DNA of 64,000 nt from positions 620,001-684,000 of the forward strand of contig NZ_VWWO01000003.1 in NCBI RefSeq assembly GCF_011752935.1, in the 5' to 3' direction. Made by a program: the position numbers and the translations under genes. Shown piece after piece: positions 37,365 to 45,395 of the stretch. Source of the stretch: Chitinophaga sp. Cy-1792. Its GTDB lineage: Bacteria; Bacteroidota; Bacteroidia; Chitinophagales; Chitinophagaceae. The stretch's first letter is position 1. The number at the start of each line of letters is the position of its first letter. The notes under the pieces are model-generated. The model saw only the letters and a list, made by a program, of their open reading frames with translations, had not been told where the DNA came from and ran no database searches.

Positions 37365-38079
37365 ATTCGCTATATTCAATGCTATAGTTAATGGGAAGGC
37401 TTATTTGAACACTGACGGGTTTTCCATTCTGGTATCCCGGGTTCCAGGCGGGCATATTCTTTATTATTTCAACAGTCGCTTCTTCTAGTCCGTAGCCGAG
37501 AAGGGGGCCAGGAGTGGTAATTTTATCAAGGGTGCCGTCTGCTTTGATAATAAAGCTCACTACAACGGTGCCCTGCGCGCCTGCTTTTTTTGCGGCCTTA
37601 GTAAAACGAACCCGTTTGGAAAGGTAGTTATTCAGTGCCTGATCGCCCCCTTTAAAAGATGGAGCGAGGTTATAGGAGATCGTGTCGGTCAGTAATTCAG
37701 CAGTCTGGCCTTGTTTGAGTACTACCAGGATAATGGTTTGTGAGTTGGCTGACTGGCCGCCTCTTTTTCCAGGTTCCCAGGCGGGCATTTTTATCATGTA
37801 TCCGGCCAGTTCCATAATTACGTCCGTTTTACTGGATGGATGAATGGCGGCAAGATGGCCGGTTTGCGGATCGATGTCCATAATCAGTGTCGCCGTATCC
37901 GTGGTCGTGATGGGTTTAGATGGGTGATAACTGCTGATATAGGCAGATAACCCGGCAGTGCCTCCAGGAAAGGCCGGCATGGAAACAGTGGTGTCTTTAA
38001 GAAATTCGGCGTTGGCAGTAAGGCTGCCAGCGGAAAGGATGGCAACGAAGCTGATGCAGATCCGTACAGACTTGAACAT
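37363..38079 (-). CDS. Secreted protein with two TonB C-terminal-like domains
   Basis: The 238-residue product has a signal peptide (MFKSVRICISFVAILSAGSLTANA) and no further membrane segment. Two TonB-type repeats are seen: a divergent first one (FPGGTAGLSAYISSYHP to MPAWEPGKRGG, about 37-112) and a more typical second one (FKGGDQALNNYLSKRVRFT to MPAWNPGYQNGKP, about 140-228). It lacks the N-terminal anchor and Pro-rich spacer of a working TonB, so energy transduction is unlikely. The same domain type forms the sensor part of the neighbouring M56 protein, which suggests a shared ligand or direct contact; that is inference. Confidence 0.85.
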   Translation of the reverse strand: MFKSVRICISFVAILSAGSLTANAEFLKDTTVSMPAFPGGTAGLSAYISSYHPSKPITTTDTATLIMDIDPQTGHLAAIHPSSKTDVIMELAGYMIKMPAWEPGKRGGQSANSQTIILVVLKQGQTAELLTDTISYNLAPSFKGGDQALNNYLSKRVRFTKAAKKAGAQGTVVVSFIIKADGTLDKITTPGPLLGYGLEEATVEIIKNMPAWNPGYQNGKPVSVQISLPINYSIEYSE

Positions 38080-38145
38080 AGGCGTATATAATTAGTTATT
38101 AGTAGTAAATATATAAATAATCAGATGAGATATCCCCTAATTGGT

Positions 38146-38153
38146 TACTTTTG
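38146..38153 (+). promoter_or_regulatory. -7 element of ftsE
   Basis: TACTTTTG, 34 nt before the ATG; no TTG at the usual distance. Confidence 0.5.
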
Positions 38154-38187
38154 TTAATACCAAGCTAGAACTAAACGAAAATTACTG

Positions 38188-38883
38188 ATGACGCCCGAGC
38201 AGCCTATTATACAATTGACCAATGCCAGTATATATCAGGGAAATTCGCTGATATTATCTGATGTAAATATTACCGTGAACAAGGGAGAGTTCGTGTATCT
38301 TATCGGGAAAACTGGTACGGGTAAGTCCAGTTTATTGAAGACCTTATATGGTGATTTGCCGTTAAGGGATGGTACCGGACAGGTGGTAGGATTTGATTTG
38401 AAGAAGATGGACTGGAAGAAGGTGCCATATCTGCGTCGTAATCTGGGTGTGGTTTTCCAGGATTTTCAGTTATTGACTGATCGGAATGTGCATGATAATC
38501 TTAAATTTGCACTTCGTGCTACGGGTTGGCAGGACAACAAACAGATCGAAGATAAGATTGCGGATGTGCTGGATAAGGTCGGTTTGGGTACCAAGGGCTT
38601 TAAGATGCCTTATGAGCTGAGTGGCGGGGAGCAGCAGCGTGTGGATATTGCCCGTGCTATGCTGAACTCACCTAAGCTGATACTGGCGGATGAGCCTACC
38701 GGTAACCTGGACCCGGAAACATCAGATGGTATTATGCAGCTGTTGTTCCGTATTTGCCGGGAAGGTACTGCCATCGTGATGGCTACGCATGATTATATTG
38801 TATTGCAGAAGTTCCCGTCGAGGGTATTACGTACGGAGAATGGTCATGTGACAGACAATGCGGCGGTGAATTTTTCCTCTTAA
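38188..38883 (+). CDS. ftsE: Cell-division ABC transporter ATP-binding protein FtsE
   Basis: The 231-residue ATPase has Walker A GKTGTGKSS (about 42-50), signature LSGGEQQR, Walker B LILADEPTG and the H-loop MATHDY. The pattern KGEFVYLIGKTGTGKSSLLK and LRRNLGVVFQDFQLL are typical of FtsE. With FtsX it would regulate peptidoglycan hydrolases at the septum. ftsX is not adjacent, as is usual in Bacteroidota. Because no permease gene is near, other LolD/MacB-like ATPases remain an alternative. Confidence 0.9.
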   Translation: MTPEQPIIQLTNASIYQGNSLILSDVNITVNKGEFVYLIGKTGTGKSSLLKTLYGDLPLRDGTGQVVGFDLKKMDWKKVPYLRRNLGVVFQDFQLLTDRNVHDNLKFALRATGWQDNKQIEDKIADVLDKVGLGTKGFKMPYELSGGEQQRVDIARAMLNSPKLILADEPTGNLDPETSDGIMQLLFRICREGTAIVMATHDYIVLQKFPSRVLRTENGHVTDNAAVNFSS

Positions 38884-38964
38884 GCATTTGGAGGCAGGAA
38901 TGAACGGCAGCAGCTGTTAAAACGACCGGTCAAAAATTTGTAGCAGCAATTTTGATTACTAGAA

Positions 38965-39009
38965 AATTGAATCAGAATTATTTACGTATCAAATAATTCT
39001 GAATTAATT
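38965..39009. repeat. Long AT-rich inverted repeat upstream of rpsO
   Basis: Arms 38965-38983 and 38991-39009 match over 19 bp with two mismatches, the inner 12 bp being perfect, around a 7-nt spacer. It ends 16 bp before the rpsO -33 box, so it may be the ftsE terminator or a site controlling rpsO. No T run follows. Confidence 0.7.
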
Positions 39010-39025
39010 ATATATTCCCTGTAAA

Positions 39026-39056
39026 TTGGTAATTCATATTTTTTAAATTACCTTTG
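39026..39056 (+). promoter_or_regulatory. rpsO promoter (Bacteroidota -33/-7)
   Basis: TTG at 39026-39028, 20 bp, TACCTTTG at 39049-39056, then CAC. The leader to the ATG at 39108 is about 45 nt and AT-rich with repeated TTATTA triplets. Confidence 0.85.
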
Positions 39057-39107
39057 CACCGGAAAAATAGCGACAAAAAACATTATTATTACTTATTATT
39101 ATTAAAG

Positions 39108-39380
39108 ATGTCTTACTTAACTGTTGAAAAGAAAGCCAATATTTTTAAGGAATTTGGTGGAAGCGAGAAAAATACAGGCTCTGTGGAAGCGCAAATTGCA
39201 CTGCTGACTGAGCGTATCAACAGCATTTCCGGTCACCTGAAACAAAACAAAAAAGATTTCTCTACCCACCGTGGTTTGATGAAAATGGTTGGTCAGAGAA
39301 AGCGTTTGCTTTCTTACCTGTCCAAAACTAACCTCTCTGGCTACCGTGCCCTGATTGAGAAGTTAGGTATCAGGAAATAA
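39108..39380 (+). CDS. rpsO: 30S ribosomal protein S15
   Basis: From the ATG at 39108 the product is 90 residues, the standard S15 length; the frame is open 54 bp further up but only as AT-rich leader. The S15 signature is plain: [21 protein letters not shown] and [22 protein letters not shown]. It binds 16S rRNA early in small-subunit assembly. It is followed by a strong terminator and then pnp, the rpsO-pnp order found in many bacteria. Confidence 0.98.
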   Translation: MSYLTVEKKANIFKEFGGSEKNTGSVEAQIALLTERINSISGHLKQNKKDFSTHRGLMKMVGQRKRLLSYLSKTNLSGYRALIEKLGIRK

Positions 39381-39399
39381 CCATGACTTAATTATAGCG

Positions 39400-39434
39400 C
39401 TATTCCCAACTTTCTGGTTGGGAATAGTTTTTTT
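39400..39434 (+). terminator. rpsO terminator
   Basis: CTATTCCCAAC (39400-39410) pairs with GTTGGGAATAG (39417-39427), then seven T. It lies between rpsO and pnp, so pnp may depend on read-through or its own promoter. Confidence 0.92.
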
Positions 39435-39491
39435 GTATGCATACGTTTTGTGTTGTGATCATTGCAACTCACATTTAATCCGCACTTATTT

Positions 39492-41834
39492 ATGAATCTG
39501 ACACCTATTTCAGTGAAATTCGATATAGGCGACGGTCGTATAGTGACCATCGAAACCGGCAAGTTAGCCCGTCAGGCTGATGGTGCTGTTACGGTGCGTC
39601 TGGGTGACTGTATTCTGTTGGCTACCGTAGTGGCTAACAAGGAACCCAAACCTGGACAGTCGTTCTTCCCTCTTACTGTTGACTACCAGGAGAAATTTGC
39701 ATCCGCCGGCCGTATCCCAGGTTCCTTCTTCAAACGTGAAGGCCGTCTGTCAGACTCCGAGGTACTGATTTCCCGATTAATCGACCGTGCGTTACGCCCA
39801 CTGTTCCCCGACGATTATTTATGTGAAGTACAGGTTTTAGTAACCCTGGTTTCTTCTGACCCTGAAGTAATGCCTGATGCACTGGCCTGTCTGGCCGCTT
39901 CTGCTGCACTGGCTGTTTCTGACGTACCTATTCAGGAAATTATTTCTGAAGTACGTGTTGCACGCATCAACGGACAATATGTAATCAATCCTAACCGTAC
40001 TGCACTGGCTACTGCTGATATGGACTTCATCATTGGTGCTACTGAAAAGAACATCATGATGGTGGAAGGTGAAAGTAAAGAGTGCCAGGAAGAGGACCTG
40101 ATTAATGCGATTGAGGCTGCTCACGCTGCTATCAGAGTTCAGGTTAAAGCGCAACAGGAACTGGCAGAACTGAAAGGTATTACCGGTAAGCGTGAATACA
40201 CCAAACCTCACCAGAACGAAGAACTGAAAGCAAAAGTGATTGCTTTCGCTAAAGATAAAATCTATGAAGTAGCAAAATCTGCGTCTGCCAAGCACGACCG
40301 TAGTGATGCCTTCAAAAAAATCGCTACCGAGCTGAAAGAATCTTTGGGTGAACTGCCTGAAGAAGATGCTCCACTGGTTGGCGAATACTTCCATGACCTG
40401 GAGAAAGAAGTGATCCGTAACATGATCCTGGATGACCGTATCCGCCTGGATGGCCGCTCCCTGGAGCAGGTTCGTCCGCTGGCTATGGAAACTGATATCC
40501 TGCCTTCTCCGCATGGTTCTGCACTGTTTACCCGTGGCGAAACACAGTCCCTGACTACTGTTACCCTGGGTACACCGGAAGATGAACTGCTCATCGAAAC
40601 TGCAGCTACTTCCAACTACACTAAATTTATCTTACACTATAACTTCCCTCCATTCTCCACCGGTGAAGTGAAACCTATGCGTGGCCCAGGCCGTCGTGAA
40701 GTAGGTCACGGTAACCTGGCGATGCGTTCCCTGAAGCAGATGATGCCAGGCAGCGAATACGCCTATACAGTGAGAGTGGTATCAGATATCCTTGAATCCA
40801 ACGGTTCCTCATCCATGGCTACAGTATGTGCCGGATCACTGGCACTGATGGATGCGGGTGTGCCTTTACCAAAGCACGTTTCCGGTGTGGCTATGGGTCT
40901 TATTTCCCGTGCTGCTGATGGTAAATGGGCTGTATTGACCGATATCCTCGGTGATGAAGATCACCTGGGTGATATGGACTTTAAAGTAACCGGTACCCGC
41001 GATGGTATCTGCGGTATCCAGATGGATATCAAAGTAGATGGTCTCAGCATGGACGTTATGCGCCAGGCATTAGCCCAGGCAAAAGACGGCAGACTCCATA
41101 TCGTCAACGCGATGTATGACGTAGTTCCTGCCGCACGTCCTGAACCTAAACCACATGCGCCACGCATGGAGAAAATTGTCATCGATCGTGAATTCATCGG
41201 TGCAGTTATCGGACCAGGTGGTAAAATCATTCAGGAAATCCAGCGCGAAACCGGTACTACCATCAACATCGAAGAAGTTGGTGAAACCGGTGAGGTAAGC
41301 ATCTTCTCTGCACAGAAAGAGGGTCTGGAAAAAGCCCTGAGATGGATCAAAGGCATTGTGGCTGTTCCTGAGGTAGGAGAAGTGTATGAATCAGTGGTGA
41401 AATCTATCATGCCTTACGGTGCATTCGTAGAATTCATGCCTGGTAAACAAGGACTGCTGCATATCTCCGAAGTATCCTGGAAACGCCTGGATACAATGGA
41501 AGGTGTACTGTCTGAAGGTGAAAAGGTAAAAGTGAAACTGACCGGTACTGATCCTAAGACTGGTAAGTTCAAACTCAGCCGTAAAGTGCTGATGCCTAAA
41601 CCTGAAGGTTATGTGGAAAGACCTGAGCGTGAAGAGCGTGGTGAAAGAGGTGATCGCGGCGACCGTGGTGATCGTTTTGACCGTGGCGACAGACGCGACA
41701 GAGGTCCACGTGACGACAGACGCAATGGCGGTGGCGACAGACGCGATAACAGAGGTCCACGTGAAGATCGTGGCCCGCGCGAAGATCGTAACCAGCCTGA
41801 AAAGCCACAGGAACCTTACTTTGATGAACAATAA
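39492..41834 (+). CDS. pnp: Polyribonucleotide nucleotidyltransferase (PNPase) with long RGD/RGPR tail
   Basis: With the ATG at 39492 the product is 780 residues. Two RNase PH domains flank a helical domain (about 1-545), then come a KH domain (about 558-620, VIGPGGKIIQEIQRETG) and an S1 domain (about 628-700, MPYGAFVEFMPGKQGLLHISE). It degrades RNA 3' to 5' with phosphate. The last about 75 residues are an arginine/aspartate/glycine-rich low-complexity tail with repeated GDRGDR and RGPRED units; this is longer than in E. coli PNPase and looks like an extra RNA- or protein-binding tail. A strong terminator follows. Confidence 0.97.
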   Translation: MNLTPISVKFDIGDGRIVTIETGKLARQADGAVTVRLGDCILLATVVANKEPKPGQSFFPLTVDYQEKFASAGRIPGSFFKREGRLSDSEVLISRLIDRALRPLFPDDYLCEVQVLVTLVSSDPEVMPDALACLAASAALAVSDVPIQEIISEVRVARINGQYVINPNRTALATADMDFIIGATEKNIMMVEGESKECQEEDLINAIEAAHAAIRVQVKAQQELAELKGITGKREYTKPHQNEELKAKVIAFAKDKIYEVAKSASAKHDRSDAFKKIATELKESLGELPEEDAPLVGEYFHDLEKEVIRNMILDDRIRLDGRSLEQVRPLAMETDILPSPHGSALFTRGETQSLTTVTLGTPEDELLIETAATSNYTKFILHYNFPPFSTGEVKPMRGPGRREVGHGNLAMRSLKQMMPGSEYAYTVRVVSDILESNGSSSMATVCAGSLALMDAGVPLPKHVSGVAMGLISRAADGKWAVLTDILGDEDHLGDMDFKVTGTRDGICGIQMDIKVDGLSMDVMRQALAQAKDGRLHIVNAMYDVVPAARPEPKPHAPRMEKIVIDREFIGAVIGPGGKIIQEIQRETGTTINIEEVGETGEVSIFSAQKEGLEKALRWIKGIVAVPEVGEVYESVVKSIMPYGAFVEFMPGKQGLLHISEVSWKRLDTMEGVLSEGEKVKVKLTGTDPKTGKFKLSRKVLMPKPEGYVERPEREERGERGDRGDRGDRFDRGDRRDRGPRDDRRNGGGDRRDNRGPREDRGPREDRNQPEKPQEPYFDEQ

Positions 41835-41852
41835 GTTTTTCAGAGAAAAATA

Positions 41853-41885
41853 AAAAACGGCCTCTACTGAGTAGAGGCCGTTTTT
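41853..41885. terminator. Bidirectional terminator after pnp
   Basis: Perfect 15-bp stem (41853-41867 with 41871-41885), loop TGA, A and T flanks; the next gene is convergent. Confidence 0.93.
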
Positions 41886-41942
41886 ATTTTAAGGCATTGC
41901 TGCCATATCATCTGCCCGGAGGGCGTGAAATAACTCTCTTTA

Positions 41943-42530
41943 TCAGAACCTGCGTGCCAGCTGTTCTTCTGCAGCATAGGTACTTTCCCTGAATATCTGC
42001 TTACCGTCGTTGAGGCGGAAAACCCTGAATGAGCGGCCATTTACCGGCTCTACGATTAGCTTATAGCTTGTTACCGGCAGCTTTGGCATGGCAAACTTCT
42101 GGATTACCTTTACCTTGGCGGCATTCAGGAGGTCGGCCATGATGCTTTCCAGGTAAGGCAGCAGAATGCCTTCATCTTCATCCCAGATCATATACATTTT
42201 AGTAGAAACATACCGGATATCAGTATGGGAAGAGTCTGCCAGGAAGCAAAAGGCTTTCTGGAAATGGGCGGCCATATCAGCTTTGCTGAACTTCACGAAA
42301 GTCAGGTGGTTGATGGCGCGGCCGCTGTATTGCTGGCGTGGCAGGGAAGTATCGAGCGTATTCATGTAATCCATTACATCCTGACGATTGATAATGATCG
42401 TGGCGTTTTCCCCTTCATATACGATAGAGTCGGTGAATGGCTTTTCCGGAGGAGGTACCTTGATAACGGTTTGTGCCATGGCCGTGCAGGAGACCAGGGC
42501 GGCTGATACCAGCAGCAATAATGTTTTCAT
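41943..42530 (-). CDS. Secreted protein of unknown function
   Basis: The 195-residue product has a signal peptide (MKTLLLLVSAALVSCTAMAQ); a lipobox reading (LVSC) at residue 15 is possible but the AMAQ site fits signal peptidase I. The mature part contains no domain that I recognise. A motif-like stretch, RINTLDTSLPRQQYSGRAI-type wording around residues 55-73, is not informative. It is monocistronic with a good promoter at 42559-42588 and lies divergent to prmA. Confidence 0.78.
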   Translation of the reverse strand: MKTLLLLVSAALVSCTAMAQTVIKVPPPEKPFTDSIVYEGENATIIINRQDVMDYMNTLDTSLPRQQYSGRAINHLTFVKFSKADMAAHFQKAFCFLADSSHTDIRYVSTKMYMIWDEDEGILLPYLESIMADLLNAAKVKVIQKFAMPKLPVTSYKLIVEPVNGRSFRVFRLNDGKQIFRESTYAAEEQLARRF

Positions 42531-42558
42531 AGGTTTATGATATGATATTAATAAAAAT

Positions 42559-42588
42559 CAAATATAATATTATTTCATTCTTTTACAA
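42559..42588 (-). promoter_or_regulatory. Promoter of the secreted protein gene at 42530
   Basis: On the minus strand TTG (42588-42586), 19 bp, TATATTTG (42566-42559); leader about 25 nt. Confidence 0.78.
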
Positions 42589-42623
42589 CATCTTAATAAG
42601 CCAGCGTTAATGTGGGGATTCTT

Positions 42624-42631
42624 TATATTTG
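42624..42631 (+). promoter_or_regulatory. -7 element of prmA, near-leaderless
   Basis: TATATTTG followed by C; the ATG at 42638 lies 6 nt after the element, so the transcript would begin within a few bases of the start codon. No TTG box at the expected distance. Confidence 0.6.
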
Positions 42632-42637
42632 CCGCAT

Positions 42638-43453
42638 ATGTCACATTTTGCAATAACAATACCCGTTAGCGGGGATCAGGCAGAGATCCTGATTGCGCAG
42701 TTAGCAACTGTAGGATTCGAAGGTTTTGAAGAGCAGGAAACGCAGCTGGTAGCATTTATACCTGAGTCAGATTTTGATGAGCAGGTATTACAGGAAATGC
42801 TCGGTACAAATTTAAGCTATACGAAGGAACTGATTCAGCAGCAGAACTGGAATGCTGTCTGGGAGAGTAATTTTGATCCTGTGCTGGTAGATGATTTTTG
42901 TGGTATCCGGGCAGATTTCCACCCGGCTTTTGATCCTGCGCCGCAACATGTGATTGAGATAACGCCGAAGATGTCTTTTGGAACGGGGCATCATGCCACC
43001 ACTTCTTCCATGATCAGGCTGATGCGTGATATTTCCTTTGAAGGCAAGACGGTATTTGATTTTGGTACAGGTACCGGCATTCTGGCGATCCTGGCGGAGA
43101 AGCTGGGCGCGAAGGAAGTGGATGCCATCGACTATGATGAATGGGCAGTAAACAATACAAAAGAGAACCTGGAGGCCAATCATACAACTAAAATACAGGT
43201 CTGGCAGGCGGATAATCTGGATGCTATTTCAAAAAAATATGATATCTTGCTGGCGAATATCAATTTTAATGTACTGTTGCAATATATGGCAGACATGCGC
43301 CGGATATTATCCCCTGGCGGCATCCTTTTGCTAAGTGGTATAATGCCAACCGACGAGACACAGATCGTAGCAGCTGCTACACCGCACGGATTTCACCTAC
43401 AGCAGAGAATAGAGAAGAACAACTGGCTGGCACTACAGTTTAATGTGCAATAA
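42638..43453 (+). CDS. prmA: Ribosomal protein L11 methyltransferase
   Basis: From the ATG at 42638 the product is 271 residues. A TTG at 42629 is in frame but overlaps the -7 element. The SAM-binding motif I reads VFDFGTGTGILAILAEKLGA, and the PrmA-specific block MSFGTGHHATTSSMIRLM precedes it; LLANINFNVLLQY corresponds to the motif-IV NxN(x) region. It methylates lysines and the N-terminus of L11. plsY follows 126 bp downstream with its own weak signals. Confidence 0.95.
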   Translation: MSHFAITIPVSGDQAEILIAQLATVGFEGFEEQETQLVAFIPESDFDEQVLQEMLGTNLSYTKELIQQQNWNAVWESNFDPVLVDDFCGIRADFHPAFDPAPQHVIEITPKMSFGTGHHATTSSMIRLMRDISFEGKTVFDFGTGTGILAILAEKLGAKEVDAIDYDEWAVNNTKENLEANHTTKIQVWQADNLDAISKKYDILLANINFNVLLQYMADMRRILSPGGILLLSGIMPTDETQIVAAATPHGFHLQQRIEKNNWLALQFNVQ

Positions 43454-43579
43454 CAATTGAGCATGTGAAAAAATACATATAAAAGTTATTGATTTTCCAA
43501 CTTTTGTGTTATTCGTATTTCTAATATTCGCTTAATTTTAACACATTATTCGTTATCTTGCAATTCCTAACTTTTCGTG

Positions 43580-44224
43580 ATGACAGAATTTTTATTGCTT
43601 GTTTGCGCTTATCTGATAGGTTCTATACCAACCGCCGTGTGGGTAAGTAAAGGCGTGTTTGGTATGGATATCCGTGAGTATGGCAGTGGTAATGCCGGAG
43701 CAACCAATACCTTCCGGGTACTGGGTCCGAAGGCGGGTACCTTCGTGATGGTGGTGGATATGCTGAAAGGCGTACTGGCAGTTCGTCTCGCTTACCTGGC
43801 ACCTTACTATCATGATCCGGAGCACCTGACTCAGCTGGTGAACTTCCAGATCGGACTGGGGCTGACAGCTGTATTAGGTCACATTTTTCCTATCTGGGCA
43901 AACTTCCGTGGTGGTAAAGGTATTGCAACGCTCTTTGGGCTGGTACTGGCTATTCAGCCATTGGTAGCATTGTGTTGCGTAGGCGTTTTTCTGATGATTT
44001 TATTTCTGACAAGATATGTATCATTAAGCTCTATCATAGCTAGTATCGCTTTCCCGATCCTGATATTGTATATCTTCAATGAACCTGAAATATTCTATCG
44101 CATATTTGCTATAGCAGTAGCTTTGATGGTAGTGCTGACGCACCAGAAAAACATCACCAGGCTGCTGAAAGGAAATGAGAGCAAGGTGCCTTTGTTCCGA
44201 AACAGGGAGAAAAAGCACCACTAA
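43580..44224 (+). CDS. plsY: Glycerol-3-phosphate acyltransferase (acyl-phosphate type)
   Basis: The 214-residue membrane enzyme transfers an acyl group from acyl-phosphate to glycerol-3-phosphate, the first step of phospholipid synthesis. Conserved PlsY loops are visible: GSIPTAVWVSKG, REYGSGNAGATNTFRVLG and GHIFPIWANFRGGKGIAT. About five membrane segments are seen. The ATG at 43580 is taken; a GTG three bases earlier is possible. Upstream, TTATCTTG resembles a -7 element but is one T short. A terminator follows at 44254-44290. Confidence 0.96.
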   Translation: MTEFLLLVCAYLIGSIPTAVWVSKGVFGMDIREYGSGNAGATNTFRVLGPKAGTFVMVVDMLKGVLAVRLAYLAPYYHDPEHLTQLVNFQIGLGLTAVLGHIFPIWANFRGGKGIATLFGLVLAIQPLVALCCVGVFLMILFLTRYVSLSSIIASIAFPILILYIFNEPEIFYRIFAIAVALMVVLTHQKNITRLLKGNESKVPLFRNREKKHH

Positions 44225-44253
44225 GCGGCATTTAAAACTATTTTAAATATAAG

Positions 44254-44290
44254 AGAGCTTATTGAATATGATTCAGTAAGCTCTTTTTTT
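44254..44290 (+). terminator. plsY terminator
   Basis: Arms 44254-44266 and 44272-44284 (13 bp, one wobble), then a T run. Confidence 0.9.
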
Positions 44291-44359
44291 ATTGCCACAG
44301 GCTGGGTTGGCGTTGGATTTGCTGTAGCAGAAGAAATAACATAAAACATAAATATTTCT

Positions 44360-44367
44360 TACGTTTG
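44360..44367 (+). promoter_or_regulatory. -7 element of the M48 protease gene
   Basis: TACGTTTG followed by CAG, 33 nt before the ATG at 44401; no TTG box seen. Confidence 0.55.
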
Positions 44368-44400
44368 CAGCGCTTTTCACAAAACTGAATTGACAAACCC

Positions 44401-45210
44401 ATGAAAAAGATCGCACTTTTCTTTACTGTCGCAAGCCTTATGTACGGATGTGGTAAGGCGCCTATAACTGGAAGAAAACAGTTACTGCTGTTCCCCGAAA
44501 GTACCATGGAATCCATGGCTTTAACAGAATACCAGACCTTCCTGACCTCCAATAAAGTAGTATCCCAAACTACGAGCAAGGATGCCGATATGGTAAAACG
44601 TGTAGGCCAGCGTATAGCCGCAGCTGTTACCAATTACATGAACCAGCAGGGAAATGGGGCTTCAGTTTCCAATTACAAATGGGAATTCAACCTGGTAGAT
44701 AGTAAAGAAGTGAATGCCTGGTGTATGCCTGGCGGTAAAGTAGTGGTATATACTGGTTTGTTGCCCGTAACCCAGAACGAGACTGCGCTGGCAGTGGTAA
44801 TGGGGCATGAAATTGCGCATGCCATTGCACAGCATGGAAATGAACGTATGAGCCAGCAGGCGGCACTGCAGGGTATTCAGGTTGCCGGTGCGGTAGCATT
44901 GGGTAAGAATCCGGCGGCAGTAAACCTGTTCAACCAGGCTATTGGCGTTGGCGGTAACGTTGGTATTCTGGCGTTCTCCCGTACAGATGAGATGGAGGCG
45001 GACCATTTGGGTATTATCTTCATGGCATTGGCGGGTTACAACCCACAGGAAGCGATTCCTTTCTGGCAGCGTATGGCGGCGATGAGTGCCAATACCAGCA
45101 AGCCACCTGAGTTTCTGAGCACACACCCCAGCGATGAGCGTCGTATTCAGGCGTTGCAGGGACTGATGCCGGAGGCGATGAAATATTACAAACCGGTAGG
45201 TAAATCTTAA
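44401..45210 (+). CDS. M48-family metalloprotease, lipoprotein
   Basis: The 269-residue product has a lipoprotein signal with lipobox cysteine C17 (SLMYGC). The zinc site is H136-E137-x-x-H140 in MGHEIAHAIAQHG, with third ligand E199 in DEMEADHLG. This is the BepA/LoiP-type soluble M48 group that handles misfolded outer-membrane proteins in the periplasm. The end (FLSTHPSDERRIQALQG) is the usual M48 tail. It is monocistronic, ending in the terminator at 45229-45262. Confidence 0.94.
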   Translation: MKKIALFFTVASLMYGCGKAPITGRKQLLLFPESTMESMALTEYQTFLTSNKVVSQTTSKDADMVKRVGQRIAAAVTNYMNQQGNGASVSNYKWEFNLVDSKEVNAWCMPGGKVVVYTGLLPVTQNETALAVVMGHEIAHAIAQHGNERMSQQAALQGIQVAGAVALGKNPAAVNLFNQAIGVGGNVGILAFSRTDEMEADHLGIIFMALAGYNPQEAIPFWQRMAAMSANTSKPPEFLSTHPSDERRIQALQGLMPEAMKYYKPVGKS

Positions 45211-45228
45211 TAGCACTTTGTGCAGAAG

Positions 45229-45262
45229 AAAAAGCCAATAGCGGTTGCTATTGGCTTTTTTT
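45229..45262 (+). terminator. M48 gene terminator
   Basis: Perfect 14-bp stem (45229-45242 with 45247-45260), loop GGTT, T run. Confidence 0.93.
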
Positions 45263-45289
45263 ATGTAGATTGATAGTAGCGATTTTGTT

Positions 45290-45393
45290 CACCTGACACC
45301 TTCGGTATCAGGTGTTGGAGCCACCCTTCGGGTGGGGAGGTTGCGCTTCGCGCATCGGAATCAGCGCCGCTTATCAGTGTTCCCGTCGCGGGA
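45290..45393. repeat. Tandem array of four mini-hairpins with 3-nt loops
   Basis: Four perfect or near-perfect stems follow one another: 45290-45314 (CACCTGA...TCAGGTG with inner ACC-TTC-GGT), 45321-45335 (CCACCC-TTC-GGGTGG), 45342-45354 (TGCGC-TTC-GCGCA) and 45381-45393 (TCCCG-TCG-CGGGA). Spacers are 6, 6 and 26 nt. It lies between the M48 terminator and the oxyR stop codon, contains no ORF, and is more GC-rich than its surroundings. Confidence 0.75.
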
Positions 45394-45395
45394 GA

